DNA of 34,111 bases, taken from SAR86 cluster bacterium. GTDB taxonomy: Bacteria > Pseudomonadota > Gammaproteobacteria > Pseudomonadales > Pseudohongiellaceae. Positions within the stretch are counted from its first letter, which is position 1. Every line of letters begins with the position of its first letter. Of the stretch, positions 1 to 8,776 are shown piece after piece. The translations under genes were made by a program, and so were the position numbers. Under the pieces are notes generated by a model. The model was not told the origin of the DNA and did no database searches. It saw only the letters and a list, made by a program, of their open reading frames with translations. The stretch lies in the NCBI GenBank assembly GCA_002746215.1, contig NVWI01000003.1, positions 194,007 to 228,117 of the forward strand, given 5' to 3'.

Positions 1-322
1 CGTCTGAGTCAATCCCGGGCTGTTGCCTTAAGCGGGTGAACTCTTTGAAACCAGATCGAAAAAGGTTTTCCATTCCGATAATAGAGACATCTTCTGCTTT
101 TAACTTATTGCTACCTTCTCGAAATAACTGGCTCAAATCCATTCCCGACCAAAACAGTTTTTCGAAATTGAATACTTCCCTTTCGGCATCTTTAACAATT
201 ATCCACTTTTGTACGATAATCACCCACGACATGACAGACAGCACAAACAGGCTCAGCATGACCAGCTTACCTACCCAGGTAGCGTCTATAATCATGCTCC
301 AGATATTCATTGATTCACCCAT
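1..322 (-). CDS. tolQ: TolQ, Tol-Pal proton channel subunit (5' part; gene continues off the left edge)
   Basis: TolQ is an inner-membrane protein of the ExbB/MotA family. With TolR it uses the proton gradient to drive TolA and hold the outer membrane during division. About 107 codons are visible. The translation begins MGESMNIWSMIIDATWVGKL, followed by a hydrophobic segment (about residues 15-38) ending in WVIIVQKW, which is the first TolQ transmembrane helix. The N-terminal part of the cytoplasmic loop with an FxSGFKEF motif follows. The start at 322 is preceded by a GGAGAG ribosome site about 6 bases upstream; a second ATG four codons in is less well placed. It is the last visible gene of the minus-strand ruv block, 57 bases after ruvB. 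In Pseudomonas and E. coli the thioesterase gene ybgC sits directly before tolQ; here it is absent. Confidence 0.9.
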   Translation of the reverse strand, partial: MGESMNIWSMIIDATWVGKLVMLSLFVLSVMSWVIIVQKWIIVKDAEREVFNFEKLFWSGMDLSQLFREGSNKLKAEDVSIIGMENLFRSGFKEFTRLRQQPGIDSD

Positions 323-346
323 GCCTGCTATCTCTCCACTTTTATA

Positions 347-368
347 AAGTGCTTATTAATAAGCACTT
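347..368. repeat. Perfect 22-bp palindrome between ruvB and tolQ
   Basis: The left half is AAGTGCTTATT and the right half is its exact reverse complement, with no loop. It lies about 25 bases upstream of the tolQ start and 11 bases past the ruvB stop. It is AT-rich at the centre and lacks a T-run on the minus strand, so it looks more like an operator for a dimeric regulator, or a cruciform, than an intrinsic terminator. Its function is unknown. Confidence 0.75.
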
Positions 369-379
369 ATTAAATGTAC

Positions 380-1411
380 TTACTGATCTTGCGAAAATAA
401 TTTTTTGCTATCACGCCCTTTTAAACCAAAATGTCTGTAGGCATATTCAGTGACCATACGACCACGCGGAGTACGCGTGATAAAGCCTTGTTGAATTAAA
501 TAAGGCTCAAGCATATCTTCGACAGTGCCTCTTTCTTCACTGATAGCCGCAGCAATACTGTCTATACCTACTGGGCCTCCATCAAATTTCTCTATTAAGG
601 TCATCAAGAAGCGCCGGTCCAAATGATCAAAGCCATTTTTATCAATACTCAACATATCCAACGCTTCTGTGGCAATTTTTAAATCGATACTGCCACCGTG
701 TTTTACTTCGGCAAAATCCCTGACCCGGCGTAATAGACGATTAGCAATTCGGGGGGTTCCCCTTGCGCGCCTGGCTATTTCTTCCGCCCCTTCTGTATCG
801 CACTCAAGCGCCAAAATACGAGCGGACCGACTCACAATACTTTTTAAATGTGAGACTGAATAAAACTCAAGCCTTTGCACAATACCAAAACGATCTCGCA
901 AAGGAGACGTCAGCAACCCTGCTCGAGTTGTTGCCCCAACTAATGTAAAGGGGGGTAAATCGAGCTTCAAGGATCGTGCCGACGGCCCCTCCCCGATCAT
1001 AATATCCAACTGGTAATCTTCCATGGCCGGATATAAAATTTCTTCTACTGCCGGATTCAAACGATGAATCTCATCAATAAACAGCACATCACCAGACTCT
1101 AAGTTGGTCAACATGGCGGCTAAGTCTCCAGCCTTTTCCAAAACAGGTCCAGATGTGCTTTTCAGAGTCACGCCCATTTCATGGGCAATGATGTGGGAAA
1201 GTGTTGTTTTACCTAATCCAGGCGGGCCAAAAATCAAGGTGTGATCCAGTGCTTCGTTGCGCTGGAGAGCGGCAGCAATAAATATTTCCATCTGTTCTTT
1301 TACGACTTCCTGGCCAATGTAATCAGCCAGTTTATTTGGGCGTATAGCAACGTCCTGTTGAACTTCAGTTTCAACGGCAACACCCGAAATTAAACGATCT
1401 TCTTCAATCAT
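380..1411 (-). CDS. ruvB: RuvB, Holliday junction branch-migration helicase
   Basis: RuvB is the AAA+ motor that forms hexameric rings on either side of the RuvA-Holliday junction complex and drives branch migration. The protein has 343 residues, the usual length. Visible motifs are Walker [10 protein letters not shown] (about residue 66), Walker B LFIDEIHR (about 114), the sensor region [18 protein letters not shown], and the C-terminal winged-helix domain with [19 protein letters not shown] and TPRGR. It follows ruvA by 20 bases on the same strand and is very likely in the same transcript as ruvC and ruvA. Nothing is unusual in the protein. Confidence 0.98.
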   Translation of the reverse strand: MIEEDRLISGVAVETEVQQDVAIRPNKLADYIGQEVVKEQMEIFIAAALQRNEALDHTLIFGPPGLGKTTLSHIIAHEMGVTLKSTSGPVLEKAGDLAAMLTNLESGDVLFIDEIHRLNPAVEEILYPAMEDYQLDIMIGEGPSARSLKLDLPPFTLVGATTRAGLLTSPLRDRFGIVQRLEFYSVSHLKSIVSRSARILALECDTEGAEEIARRARGTPRIANRLLRRVRDFAEVKHGGSIDLKIATEALDMLSIDKNGFDHLDRRFLMTLIEKFDGGPVGIDSIAAAISEERGTVEDMLEPYLIQQGFITRTPRGRMVTEYAYRHFGLKGRDSKKLFSQDQ

Positions 1412-1431
1412 CTCTCTACCATCACTAGACT

Positions 1432-2064
1432 TTAAGCTGTCATACCTTTAAGCGCGACTCTTACTAAGATACTCGTATCAAGAGACTGCCCTTCTGTTTC
1501 CAATTTTAAAGCAACTTGATTGATTGCCTTACTTGCATCCTGCGGCTTATATCCAAGCGCAATCAAAGCATCTTCGGCTTCACGAATAGTCCTTGAGTTA
1601 GTTTGGCCCGAAACCTGCGCAGAAGTTCCCCCAGGGACGTCTTCATTACTTTCCTGGTACCAATCTTCAAGCTTATCTCTAAGCTCAATAATAAGGCGTT
1701 CAGCAGTTTTTTTACCAACGCCCGGCAAACGCACCAGTGCATTGAGATCGTTATGGCGCACACATTCTGCTAATTCACGAATATTCAGGCCCGATAATAT
1801 TCCCATAGCCAGCTTTGGGCCGACACCATTTAATTTTATCAGCAGCCGAAACAATATGCGTTCATGCTTTTCATAAAAACCATAAAGCAGTTGAGCATCC
1901 TCTCTAACGACCAGGTGTGTATGTAAAATTGCTTCACTACCGGCTTCTGGCAACTGAAAAAGTGTGCTCATAGGCACCTCTACTTCATAAGCCAGACCAT
2001 TCACATCAAGCAATATTTGATTAGCCTGCTTTTCTATTAAGATGCCTTTGATTCTGCCTATCAT
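1432..2064 (-). CDS. ruvA: RuvA, Holliday junction-binding subunit
   Basis: RuvA forms tetramers that hold the Holliday junction in an open square and recruit RuvB. The protein has 210 residues. It shows the N-terminal OB-fold ([20 protein letters not shown]), the helix-hairpin-helix pair in the middle ([13 protein letters not shown] and [21 protein letters not shown]), an acidic, Ser/Thr-rich linker and the C-terminal three-helix RuvB-binding domain ([19 protein letters not shown]). The start codon lies 4 bases after a 13-base sequence that is duplicated in tandem and carries the only Shine-Dalgarno-like bases (AGAAG). Confidence 0.98.
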   Translation of the reverse strand: MIGRIKGILIEKQANQILLDVNGLAYEVEVPMSTLFQLPEAGSEAILHTHLVVREDAQLLYGFYEKHERILFRLLIKLNGVGPKLAMGILSGLNIRELAECVRHNDLNALVRLPGVGKKTAERLIIELRDKLEDWYQESNEDVPGGTSAQVSGQTNSRTIREAEDALIALGYKPQDASKAINQVALKLETEGQSLDTSILVRVALKGMTA

Positions 2065-2068
2065 CGTA

Positions 2069-2094
2069 TTTTATCTTCTGCTTTTATCTTCTAC
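2069..2094. repeat. 13-bp tandem duplication at the ruvC-ruvA junction
   Basis: Two head-to-tail copies, TTTTATCTTCTGC (2069-2081) and TTTTATCTTCTAC (2082-2094), differ at one base. Read on the minus strand, each carries an AGAAGATAAAA element, so the presumed ribosome-binding region of ruvA is present twice, the nearer copy ending 4 bases from its start codon. Confidence 0.8.
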
Positions 2095-2096
2095 TA

Positions 2097-2630
2097 TTAG
2101 CGTTTAATTTCTTCTTGCAAACGTCGACGTCGACTACCCTGCACCCCAGATATTCTATTCAAACTTAATTGGGTATGTACATGACAAACGGCCACACATA
2201 ATGCATCTGCGGCATCACTTTGAGGCGCCGAGGGTAACTTAAGAATAGCGCTCACCATATGCTGCATTTGGCTTTTATCTGCCCGGCCTCTACCAACTAA
2301 TGCTTTTTTGATTTGATTCGGCGGGTACTCATGCACGGGTAACTTTAGGTTAGTACAGGCAACAATGACAGCGCCGCGTGCATGCCCCAGTTTGAGCGCA
2401 GAAACCCCACTTTTGCCAACAAAAATTTCTTCTATAGCAACTTCATCAGGTTGATATTTTTCGATTATTTCAGACATACTTGAAAAAATAACTTGCAAGC
2501 GATCTGTAAAAGCCAGGTCAGCAACCTTGATGCAGCCTGAAGAGATATATTCCAGCTTATTACCTACAACGTTAATTAAGCCGTAACCACACACACGTGA
2601 ACCAGGGTCTATCCCTAAAATTAAGGTCAT
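2097..2630 (-). CDS. ruvC: RuvC, Holliday junction resolvase
   Basis: RuvC is the dimeric RNase H-fold endonuclease that cuts Holliday junctions processed by RuvAB. The protein has 177 residues, the normal size. The catalytic acidic residues are visible in context: Asp7 in LGIDPGSRVCGYG, Glu in AIEEIFVGKS, and the paired aspartates in PQSDAADALCVAVCH. The basic C-terminal tail (GSRRRRLQEEIKR) is typical. It is the first ruv gene, downstream of yebC by 86 bases and upstream of ruvA by 32, the same order as in Pseudomonas. Confidence 0.98.
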   Translation of the reverse strand: MTLILGIDPGSRVCGYGLINVVGNKLEYISSGCIKVADLAFTDRLQVIFSSMSEIIEKYQPDEVAIEEIFVGKSGVSALKLGHARGAVIVACTNLKLPVHEYPPNQIKKALVGRGRADKSQMQHMVSAILKLPSAPQSDAADALCVAVCHVHTQLSLNRISGVQGSRRRRLQEEIKR

Positions 2631-2716
2631 TGAGGTATTAATCTCCCCTTTTGCTGCTATAAGCGTCCACTATTGAGCCTTTGCTAAGACTTAGCAGCAT
2701 CTAGTAAATTTAACCA

Positions 2717-3466
2717 CTAACTGTCTAGCTGAGCCAGAACCTCATCAGAAATACTGGCATTAGAATATACATTCTGAACATCATCCAGATCTTCAAGGCT
2801 GTCGACAACATTCATCAGTTTTTCTGCATTGTCTGCATCCAGATCAACGTCAGTTGATGCGAGCATCGTTACTTCGGCATTAAGCGATGATAAACCAGCA
2901 GCATCTAGGGCATCTTTGACTGATCCAAAACTTTCAAAACTGGTATGGATATCAATACTGCCATCCGAGTTATTAATAATATCTTCAGCACCCGCCTCTA
3001 GTGCAACATCCATTAAGGCTTCCTCATCAACACCCTGAGCATAAGAGATGACACCCGTTTTGGTAAATAAATAAGCAACTGAGCCATTGGTTCCCAGATT
3101 ACCTCCCGCTTTAGTGAAGCAATGTCGTACTTCAGCAACGGTTCTATTCTTATTATCGGTTAAAGTTTCCACCAGAATCGCGACACCATTCGGACCGTAG
3201 CCTTCATAAACAAGCTCTTCCAGGTTTTCATTCTCAGTACTTCCCGCCCCGCGTGCAACCGCTCGATCTAGCGTGTCACGCGTCATATTCGCAGCTAACG
3301 CTTTATCAACAACCGCACGTAAACGCGGATTATCAGCAACGTCCCCACCACCCAGTTTCGCAGCTACAGTTAGCTCACGAATTATCTTGGTGAATACCTT
3401 CGCACGTTTTGCATCTTGACCGGCTTTGCGGTGCTTGATATTGGCCCATTTACTATGACCTGCCAT
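2717..3466 (-). CDS. yebC: YebC/PmpR family translation/regulatory protein
   Basis: A member of the YebC/TACO1 family, cytosolic proteins first described as transcription regulators and more recently tied to relief of ribosome stalling during translation of difficult motifs. The protein has 249 residues and starts with the family signature [20 protein letters not shown]. It also has [41 protein letters not shown], and the acidic C-terminal domain ([18 protein letters not shown]). A GAGG ribosome site precedes the start. It lies between aspS and ruvC, the conserved order in pseudomonads. Confidence 0.97.
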   Translation of the reverse strand: MAGHSKWANIKHRKAGQDAKRAKVFTKIIRELTVAAKLGGGDVADNPRLRAVVDKALAANMTRDTLDRAVARGAGSTENENLEELVYEGYGPNGVAILVETLTDNKNRTVAEVRHCFTKAGGNLGTNGSVAYLFTKTGVISYAQGVDEEALMDVALEAGAEDIINNSDGSIDIHTSFESFGSVKDALDAAGLSSLNAEVTMLASTDVDLDADNAEKLMNVVDSLEDLDDVQNVYSNASISDEVLAQLDS

Positions 3467-3476
3467 ACTCTATCAA

Positions 3477-3517
3477 CCTCTGTTTTTTTTCTTAAGAGCT
3501 CTGTTTTCTTCTTAAGA
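3477..3517. repeat. About 20-bp tandem duplication at the aspS-yebC junction
   Basis: CTCTGTTTT...CTTAAGAG occurs twice head to tail (about 3477-3497 and 3498-3517), the first copy with a longer T-run. The second copy contains the aspS stop codon (minus strand TAA, 3514-3512). The first copy supplies the AGAGG bases that act as the yebC ribosome site. It resembles the short tandem duplications at other junctions in this window. Confidence 0.7.
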
Positions 3518-5293
3518 ACCCTGTTCAGTCTTGGGCAACTCGCGTAAACGAATATTCAACTCGCGCAATTGCTTGCTGCCGACTTCTCCTGGCGCATCAG
3601 TTAGCAAACAACTGGCTGATTGCGTTTTCGGAAACGCGATAACCTCACGAATAGACTGAGAACCTGTCATCATCATTATCAACCTGTCCAGACCAAACGC
3701 AATCCCGCCATGAGGAGGACAACCATATTTCAAGGCATCAAGCAGGAAGCCAAACTTTTCATCTGCTTCAGCTTCATCTATACCCAGAACCCTGAATACA
3801 GATTGCTGCATATCCGGTTTATTGATACGGATTGATCCACCACCTAACTCGGTACCGTTTAGTACCATGTCATACGCTCTAGATAGCGCTTTTAAAGGTT
3901 GCTTTTCCAGTTCCTCAGGGCCGCAGGACGGTGCAGTAAAAGGATGATGCACAGACGTGCAATTGCCATCTTTAGCACTTTCAAACATTGGAAAATCAAC
4001 CACCCATAGCGGCGCCCAATCACCATTAAGTAAGTTCATATCCTTGCCAACAACGTCCCTAAGAGCTGACATTGCGTCATTGACCACTGATGTTTTGTCC
4101 GCACCAAAAAATAAAATATCACCCGTTGCAGCTTCAGTACGAGATAGAAGCCCCTGAATCACCTCTTCCGGCATAAATTTCAAAATAGGTGATTGCAAAC
4201 CTTCTACACCAGCCTCTAAATCATTCACTTTAATCCAGGCTAAACCCTTGGCACCATAGTTAGCAATATAACTGGTGTAACCATCAATCTGCTTGCGACT
4301 AATTTCAGAGCCACCCGGCACCTTCATCACCACGACGCGTGACTCGGGATCATTAGCCGGCGCATTAAAGACTTTAAATTCCACCTGCTGCATTAAATCA
4401 GCAATATCTACCAGGCTCATTGGGTTACGCAAATCAGGGCGATCGGTTCCATATTTCAGCACAGCATCGGCATAGGTCATACGAGGAAATTCGCCTAGCT
4501 CAACCTCTAAATGCTCTTTAAAAACTAAACGTATCATCGTTTCAGCTTTTTCCATGATGGCATCTTCATCCATAAAAGACGTTTCAATATCAATTTGAGT
4601 AAATTCTGGTTGCCTATCGGCCCGAAGATCCTCATCACGAAAACATTTAGCAATTTGATAATAGCGATCCATACCAGCGACCATTAATAACTGCTTAAAT
4701 AATTGAGGCGATTGCGGTAAAGCAAAAAACTTACCTGGATGAGTTCTACTTGGCACCAGATAATCTCTTGCACCTTCTGGTGTGGCACGAGTGAGAATGG
4801 GCGTCTCAATATCCAGGAAACCATTTTCATCAAGGTAGCTACGGATACTTGCCGTCACCTTGGATCGCAGGCGTAATTTATTTAGCATTTCTGGCCGGCG
4901 TAAATCAATAAATCGGTTGCGCAGGCGAACATCCTCCCCAACCTCCATATGCTCATCCAATTGAAAAGGCGGCGTCTCTGCAGCATTTAAGATAGTGAGC
5001 CCCCTACCTAGCACTTCAATTTTTCCGGTCACCATATCTCTATTCTGAGTGCCTTCAGGGCGAACTCGCACCAGGCCTTCAATCTGTATCACAAATTCAT
5101 TACGCACCTGCTCAGCAAGTGCAAAACTCTCAACCGTGTCAGGGTCAAAGACCACTTGCGTGATGCCCTCTCTATCGCGCACATCAAGGAAGATCACGCC
5201 TCCATGATCCCGACGACGATGCACCCAACCACATAGAGTGACACTCTCATCAATATTACTTTCGTTCAATTCACCACAATAATGGCTCCGCAT
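3512..5293 (-). CDS. aspS: Aspartyl-tRNA synthetase, probably non-discriminating (Asp/Asn)
   Basis: A class II synthetase charging tRNA-Asp. The 593-residue protein has the N-terminal OB anticodon-binding domain ([22 protein letters not shown]), class II motif 2 ([20 protein letters not shown]), the bacterial GAD insertion (about 290-420) and motif 3 ([15 protein letters not shown]). I place the start at the ATG at 5293, giving the family N-terminus [10 protein letters not shown], rather than an in-frame TTG 18 bases upstream; AAGG and AGGAG lie just before it. His30 (in RRRDHGG) and Gly81 (in RPEGTQN) match the residues reported to make Pseudomonas AspRS accept tRNA-Asn as well, where E. coli has Leu and Lys. 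If so, Asn-tRNA would be made through the GatCAB amidotransferase, which is not in this window. Confidence 0.97.
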   Translation of the reverse strand: MRSHYCGELNESNIDESVTLCGWVHRRRDHGGVIFLDVRDREGITQVVFDPDTVESFALAEQVRNEFVIQIEGLVRVRPEGTQNRDMVTGKIEVLGRGLTILNAAETPPFQLDEHMEVGEDVRLRNRFIDLRRPEMLNKLRLRSKVTASIRSYLDENGFLDIETPILTRATPEGARDYLVPSRTHPGKFFALPQSPQLFKQLLMVAGMDRYYQIAKCFRDEDLRADRQPEFTQIDIETSFMDEDAIMEKAETMIRLVFKEHLEVELGEFPRMTYADAVLKYGTDRPDLRNPMSLVDIADLMQQVEFKVFNAPANDPESRVVVMKVPGGSEISRKQIDGYTSYIANYGAKGLAWIKVNDLEAGVEGLQSPILKFMPEEVIQGLLSRTEAATGDILFFGADKTSVVNDAMSALRDVVGKDMNLLNGDWAPLWVVDFPMFESAKDGNCTSVHHPFTAPSCGPEELEKQPLKALSRAYDMVLNGTELGGGSIRINKPDMQQSVFRVLGIDEAEADEKFGFLLDALKYGCPPHGGIAFGLDRLIMMMTGSQSIREVIAFPKTQSASCLLTDAPGEVGSKQLRELNIRLRELPKTEQGS

Positions 5294-5373
5294 AACTCCT
5301 ACCTTCTTCAACCTTTACTTTTAATACTGACTGTAAGCCTGTTAGATCAAGGCTACGATGATGTTGTTTTTCT

Positions 5374-5418
5374 CTATTTCTTCACACTATTTCTTCACAC
5401 TATTTCTTCACACTATTT
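5374..5418. repeat. 13-bp unit repeated three times between the zinc-ribbon gene and aspS
   Basis: The unit CTATTTCTTCACA occurs at 5374-5386, 5387-5399 and 5400-5412, followed by a partial fourth copy, CTATTT, that overlaps the stop codon of the minus-strand zinc-ribbon gene (TAG, 5415-5413). The three full copies are identical, which implies recent slippage. They lie in the untranslated spacer, so copy number would alter spacing but not a protein. Confidence 0.85.
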
Positions 5419-5763
5419 ATTTTCACTATTATTTCCACTGCTTTTCACTGATTCTCCAGTCTTGCCAGAACTCGCGTTGGCTTTACTGTCTGATTTTTCA
5501 GCAGATGCCTTCTCACTTGATGGCTTGTCTTTAGCTTTATCAGACTGACTCGCATTATTCTCTGTACCATGCCTTTTATTGCCAGTCTTAAAGTCAGTTT
5601 CATACCAGCCTGTACCTTTAAGTCGAAAACTGGTTGCGGACATCATCTTTTTTAAACTGTCCTTATTACACTCAGGACATTTTTTCAATACAGGGTCGCT
5701 GAGCTTTTGTAGCTTTTCCAAGTGCGCTCCGCACGATTCACATTGGTATTCATAAATGGGCAT
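5413..5763 (-). CDS. FmdB-family zinc-ribbon protein
   Basis: A small protein of 116 residues. The N-terminal half is the FmdB-type zinc ribbon: MPIYEYQCESCG, then KCPECNKDSLKKMMS, giving two CxxC pairs that should bind one zinc ion. The motif SFRLKGTGWYETDFK that follows is typical of the family. The C-terminal half (about residues 65-116) is low-complexity, rich in Ser, Lys, Glu, Asn and Gly, and likely disordered. The start at 5763 follows GAGGTG at good spacing; an upstream in-frame TTG would add four atypical residues. The family is widespread, and often next to aspS, but its biochemical role is not established. It is the first gene of the minus-strand aspS-ruv block. Confidence 0.9.
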   Translation of the reverse strand: MPIYEYQCESCGAHLEKLQKLSDPVLKKCPECNKDSLKKMMSATSFRLKGTGWYETDFKTGNKRHGTENNASQSDKAKDKPSSEKASAEKSDSKANASSGKTGESVKSSGNNSENK

Positions 5764-5917
5764 CTCGCACCTCAATAATACATATAATTCATTAATAGTT
5801 TATGCAAAATCAAAAGCGGTGCATTGTACAGCATTTGTTTATCGGACAACATTTTTGATCTAAAACACTTTATAAGAAATTAAATTTAAAAAAAAATTAA
5901 AAACTCTCATAAAACCC

Positions 5918-5946
5918 TTGCCCGCTTAGAGTGAAAAAGATATAAA
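5918..5946 (+). promoter_or_regulatory. Sigma70-type promoter with AT-rich upstream element, for the HU-like gene
   Basis: -35 is TTGCCC (5918-5923) and -10 is TATAAA (5941-5946), with a 17-base spacer. The bases 5879-5914 are almost pure A/T with A-tracts, as in an UP element. The expected transcription start is near 5953, giving an untranslated leader of about 190 bases before the HU-like gene. Inferred from consensus only. Confidence 0.55.
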
Positions 5947-6032
5947 GAGTCCTCAATTGGGAACGCTCTTTTTAAGAGTCCTCAACGACTAAAAAGTAAG
6001 AGTCCTCAACTATTAAAAGAAAAAGTCCTCAG
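5944..6032 (+). repeat. Four-copy AGTCCTCA repeat in the leader of the HU-like gene
   Basis: The octamer AGTCCTCA occurs at 5948-5955, 5977-5984, 6001-6008 and 6024-6031. The first three sit in the longer context AAGAGTCCTCAA. Starts are 29, 24 and 23 bases apart, about two to three helical turns. The first copy overlaps the -10/start region and the others fall in the predicted leader RNA. AAAGAG (5944-5949) can pair with CTCTTT (5967-5972), followed by T residues, so a weak attenuator hairpin is possible. The role is unknown: protein-binding iterons or leader RNA elements are both possible. The rest of 5764-6142 shows nothing else I can name. Confidence 0.75.
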
Positions 6033-6142
6033 CATAATTTAAACTCAATCAATGCTCTAATCCTGATTGTTAGTTTTGATTAATTGTCGCAACGCAATGT
6101 CTGAGTTTTTTGTTAACAATTTAATTTAAAAGAGATGAAGGT

Positions 6143-6505
6143 ATGGCTGTAAAAAAATCCGTAAAAGCTCCCGCAAAAAAAACCACCGCTATCCAGGATA
6201 AATATACCAAGACAGCAATCCTCAGCACTATTTCTGAAAATACTGGTTTGACCAAAAAAGAAGTATCTAATGTGCTGGATGAGCTGGGTGATTTAATCGA
6301 AAGGCACATTAAAAAGCGTGGTGCTGGTGAGTTTACCCTGCCTGGCCTGTTAAAGATAAAAACCGTTAAGCGCCCAGCGCGTCCGGCTCGAAAAAACGTC
6401 CCTAACCCCTTTAAACCCGGTGAGTTTATGGATATTCCGAAAAAACCTGCCACAACCAGAGTTAAAGTATTGGCGCTGAAAAAGCTCAAAGAATTTGCCC
6501 TTTAA
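6143..6505 (+). CDS. HU-family nucleoid DNA-binding protein with basic N-terminal tail
   Basis: A 120-residue protein. Residues 1-20 are a Lys/Ala-rich tail (MAVKKSVKAPAKKTTAIQDK). From about residue 22 the HU/IHF fold follows: YTKTAILSTISENTGLTKKEV (helices), then KKRGAGEFTLPGLLKIKTV (the beta region). A loop with KPGEFMDIPKKPATTRVKV and a C-terminal KALKKLKEF-like helix match the longer, histone-like HU subfamily seen in several gammaproteobacteria rather than classical 90-residue HU. It should coat and bend DNA. It stands alone between a promoter with repeats and a strong terminator, so it is probably a single-gene transcript. Confidence 0.9.
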   Translation: MAVKKSVKAPAKKTTAIQDKYTKTAILSTISENTGLTKKEVSNVLDELGDLIERHIKKRGAGEFTLPGLLKIKTVKRPARPARKNVPNPFKPGEFMDIPKKPATTRVKVLALKKLKEFAL

Positions 6506-6526
6506 GGCTTAGCTTTAAGCACTTCA

Positions 6527-6551
6527 AAAGCAGCCTACGGGCTGCTTTTTT
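6527..6551 (+). terminator. Intrinsic terminator after the HU-like gene
   Basis: Stem GCAGCC (6530-6535) and GGCTGC (6540-6545), extendable by AAA/TTT, with loop TACG and a run of six T (6546-6551). The C-TACG-G loop is of the extra-stable UNCG class. Confidence 0.93.
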
Positions 6552-6602
6552 ATTGCACCAAACATTGTAAGAAACATTGAAACAAAACAGTTATCATTCC
6601 TT

Positions 6603-8360
6603 ATGCGTACTTCTAAATATCTACTAGCAACTACCAAAGAAACCCCTTCTGATGCCGTCGTTATCAGTCATCAATTGATGCTGAAAGCCGGTTTGATCCG
6701 CAAGCTTGCTGCTGGACTCTACACCTGGATGCCCATGGGGCTTCGCGTGTTAAACAAAGTCAGTCGGATCATTCAACAAGAAATGGATGCTGCTGGAGCG
6801 CTTGAAGTTTCAATGCCAGTAGTACAGCCTGCCGAACTATGGCGAGAATCTGGGCGCTGGGAACAAATGGGGCCTGAATTACAACGCCTAAAAGACCGAC
6901 ATGAACGGGACTTCTGCCTTGGGCCAACACATGAAGAAGTCATTACAGATCTAGTTCGTAATGAAATTAGCAGCTATAAACAATTACCTCTTAACTTGTA
7001 CCAGATACAAACTAAATTTCGCGATGAGCGCCGTCCAAGATTTGGAGTGATGCGTGCCCGTGAATTCACCATGAAGGATGCTTATTCATTTCATGTTGAC
7101 CAGGGCTCCTTACAGCTCACCTATGAGTTGATGTATGCAACTTACTCAAAGATTTTCACTCGCCTTGGTTTTACTTTTCGTGCCGTAGAGGCAGACTCGG
7201 GCAATATTGGTGGTAATAGCTCCCATGAATTTCATGTGCTTGCAGACTCAGGGGAAGATGAAATCGTATTTAGCTCTGAAGGTGACTATGCCGCCAATAT
7301 AGAGATGGCGAGCGCATTGCAATCGACAAAAGAACGAGCAGCACCCAGCCAAGATAAAACACTGGTAGAAACGCCAGATACTTCAAGCATTGAAGAAGTC
7401 TGCACCCTGCTTAAAGTGGAGGCTGCACAAACGGTGAAAACGCTGATGGTTCTTGGTGCAACTGATGATAAAGAGCAAGGCTCACTGGTCGCCCTGGTTT
7501 TACGCGGTGACCACCAGCTTAGTGAAGTAAAAGCTGCAAAAATTCCAGGCGTTCAATCGCCCCTAACTTTTGCCGATGAAAAACAAATCATAGCTCTATT
7601 GGGATGCAAACCTGGTTCCATAGGCCCCGTCGATATGCCAGAAGATATGGCAATTATTGTTGATAGAGATGCTGCCGTTTTAGCTGATTTTATTTGTGGG
7701 GCGAACCAGGATGAACACCATTTAATCGGCATCAACTGGGATAGAGACTGCAAGATTGGAGAAGTTGCTGATTTAAGAAGGGTTGTCGAAGGCGATCTCA
7801 GCCCAGATGGAGCAGGCACATTATCGATCAAGCGTGGTATCGAAGTCGGCCATATTTTTCAGCTCGGCAATAAATACAGTAAAGCAATGGGCGTATCTGT
7901 TTTAAATGAAAACGGTAAAAGCATCATCCCGGAAATGGGCTGTTATGGCATCGGCGTTACTCGCATCGTTGCCGCGGCAATTGAACAAAATCATGATGAA
8001 AAAGGTATCATCTGGCCCGATAATATAGCGCCTTTCCATGTCGCCTTGATCCCGCTTAATGCGCACAAATCAGAGCAGGTATCCCAACTTGCAGATAAAC
8101 TATACCGTGATTTAACCGATGCTGGCGTTGAAGTACTCTATGATGATCGTGACAAGAAAACCAGCGCCGGGGTGAAATTTGCCGACATGGAATTAATTGG
8201 AATACCTCATCGTTTAGTTATATCAGAACGCAGTCTTGAGAAAAACAAACTGGAATATAAGCACCGAGCGGATAGTGACAGCCAGGATATCCCTCTGGAG
8301 GACGCCCTGGAATTTTTAGTTAATAAAGTACTGACCAAGAAAGTGCTAAAGAATGTATAG
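6603..8360 (+). CDS. proS: Prolyl-tRNA synthetase, bacterial type with editing domain
   Basis: A class II synthetase charging tRNA-Pro. The protein has 585 residues and starts [18 protein letters not shown], as in E. coli ProRS. Motif 2 is in [26 protein letters not shown], followed by [17 protein letters not shown]. The YbaK-like insertion that hydrolyses mischarged Ala-tRNA-Pro spans about 225-400 ([19 protein letters not shown] and [15 protein letters not shown]). Motif 3 is in [19 protein letters not shown], and the anticodon-binding domain is at the C terminus. The tail LTKKVLKNV is about a dozen residues longer than in E. coli. No clear Shine-Dalgarno precedes the ATG. The last 78 bases recur in diverged form at 13031-13108. 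Confidence 0.97.
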   Translation: MRTSKYLLATTKETPSDAVVISHQLMLKAGLIRKLAAGLYTWMPMGLRVLNKVSRIIQQEMDAAGALEVSMPVVQPAELWRESGRWEQMGPELQRLKDRHERDFCLGPTHEEVITDLVRNEISSYKQLPLNLYQIQTKFRDERRPRFGVMRAREFTMKDAYSFHVDQGSLQLTYELMYATYSKIFTRLGFTFRAVEADSGNIGGNSSHEFHVLADSGEDEIVFSSEGDYAANIEMASALQSTKERAAPSQDKTLVETPDTSSIEEVCTLLKVEAAQTVKTLMVLGATDDKEQGSLVALVLRGDHQLSEVKAAKIPGVQSPLTFADEKQIIALLGCKPGSIGPVDMPEDMAIIVDRDAAVLADFICGANQDEHHLIGINWDRDCKIGEVADLRRVVEGDLSPDGAGTLSIKRGIEVGHIFQLGNKYSKAMGVSVLNENGKSIIPEMGCYGIGVTRIVAAAIEQNHDEKGIIWPDNIAPFHVALIPLNAHKSEQVSQLADKLYRDLTDAGVEVLYDDRDKKTSAGVKFADMELIGIPHRLVISERSLEKNKLEYKHRADSDSQDIPLEDALEFLVNKVLTKKVLKNV

Positions 8361-8560
8361 AAGCAAGCTGTTAATGACTAAAATAAAGCCTCATTTACTT
8401 AAATAAACATCTACAAATGGAACGCTAAGCTCTTTCTGAGGCATATCCTCCCCCAGCTCAATAAAACGCTTTTCCAAGTTTTCCATATTCGGTAAATGTT
8501 GCACGATAACATCGTGCTAGCAATGCAAAATTTTTCAAACCTTTTATAGGTAGAAAGCAA
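8278..8560. repeat. Left copy of the duplicated proS/yihY junction
   Basis: This stretch covers the 3' end of proS, the short spacer and the 3' end of a yihY-like gene read on the minus strand. It aligns with 13026-13300 at a constant offset of 4748 bases through the junction. Within it, 8320-8371 is identical over 52 bases to 13068-13119. Outside that core the copies differ at many positions. Here the proS end is the functional one and the yihY part is a remnant. The outer limits are approximate. Confidence 0.9.
8391..8545 (-). pseudogene. Remnant of a yihY 3' end
   Basis: On the minus strand this encodes a readable tail, IVQHLPNMENLEKRF...PFVDVYLSK, closely matching the C terminus of the intact YihY protein (IVQHLPNMEDLEKRF...PFADVYQSK), with its own stop (TGA, 8393-8391). 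Upstream, at about 8514-8518, there is one extra base relative to the intact gene, which breaks the frame, and homology fades near 8550. It has no start or promoter. Differences are spread as in a gene that diverged while still coding, which suggests it came from a related yihY allele rather than a very recent copy. The rest of 8546-8776 is AT-rich spacer where I see no feature beyond the ribosome site of the next gene. Confidence 0.8.
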
Positions 8561-8776
8561 TACATCTTGTTATAGCTCAATTTCCAGGAAAACTTCCATT
8601 AACTATTAAAAGTAGATAATGATAACATTGCTCGCGAAATAGCGTTGGTTCACGATGAATATAAGAAGAATAAAAAAACCGCTGTTTACTTAACTTGAAT
8701 TAGCTTCAAATGAGTGTAATTAGAGTAATAATTCAACATTCCCCATTATGGAAAATCACAAAAACGGAAGGGTATA

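Noticed and set aside
36-347. 103-residue plus-strand open frame at the left edge
   Set aside because: It is the shadow of tolQ, whose minus-strand translation gives a convincing TolQ N-terminus.
6121-6489. 122-residue open frame antisense to the HU-like gene
   Set aside because: Composition mirrors the coding strand and there is no family resemblance; the HU fold on the plus strand is clear.
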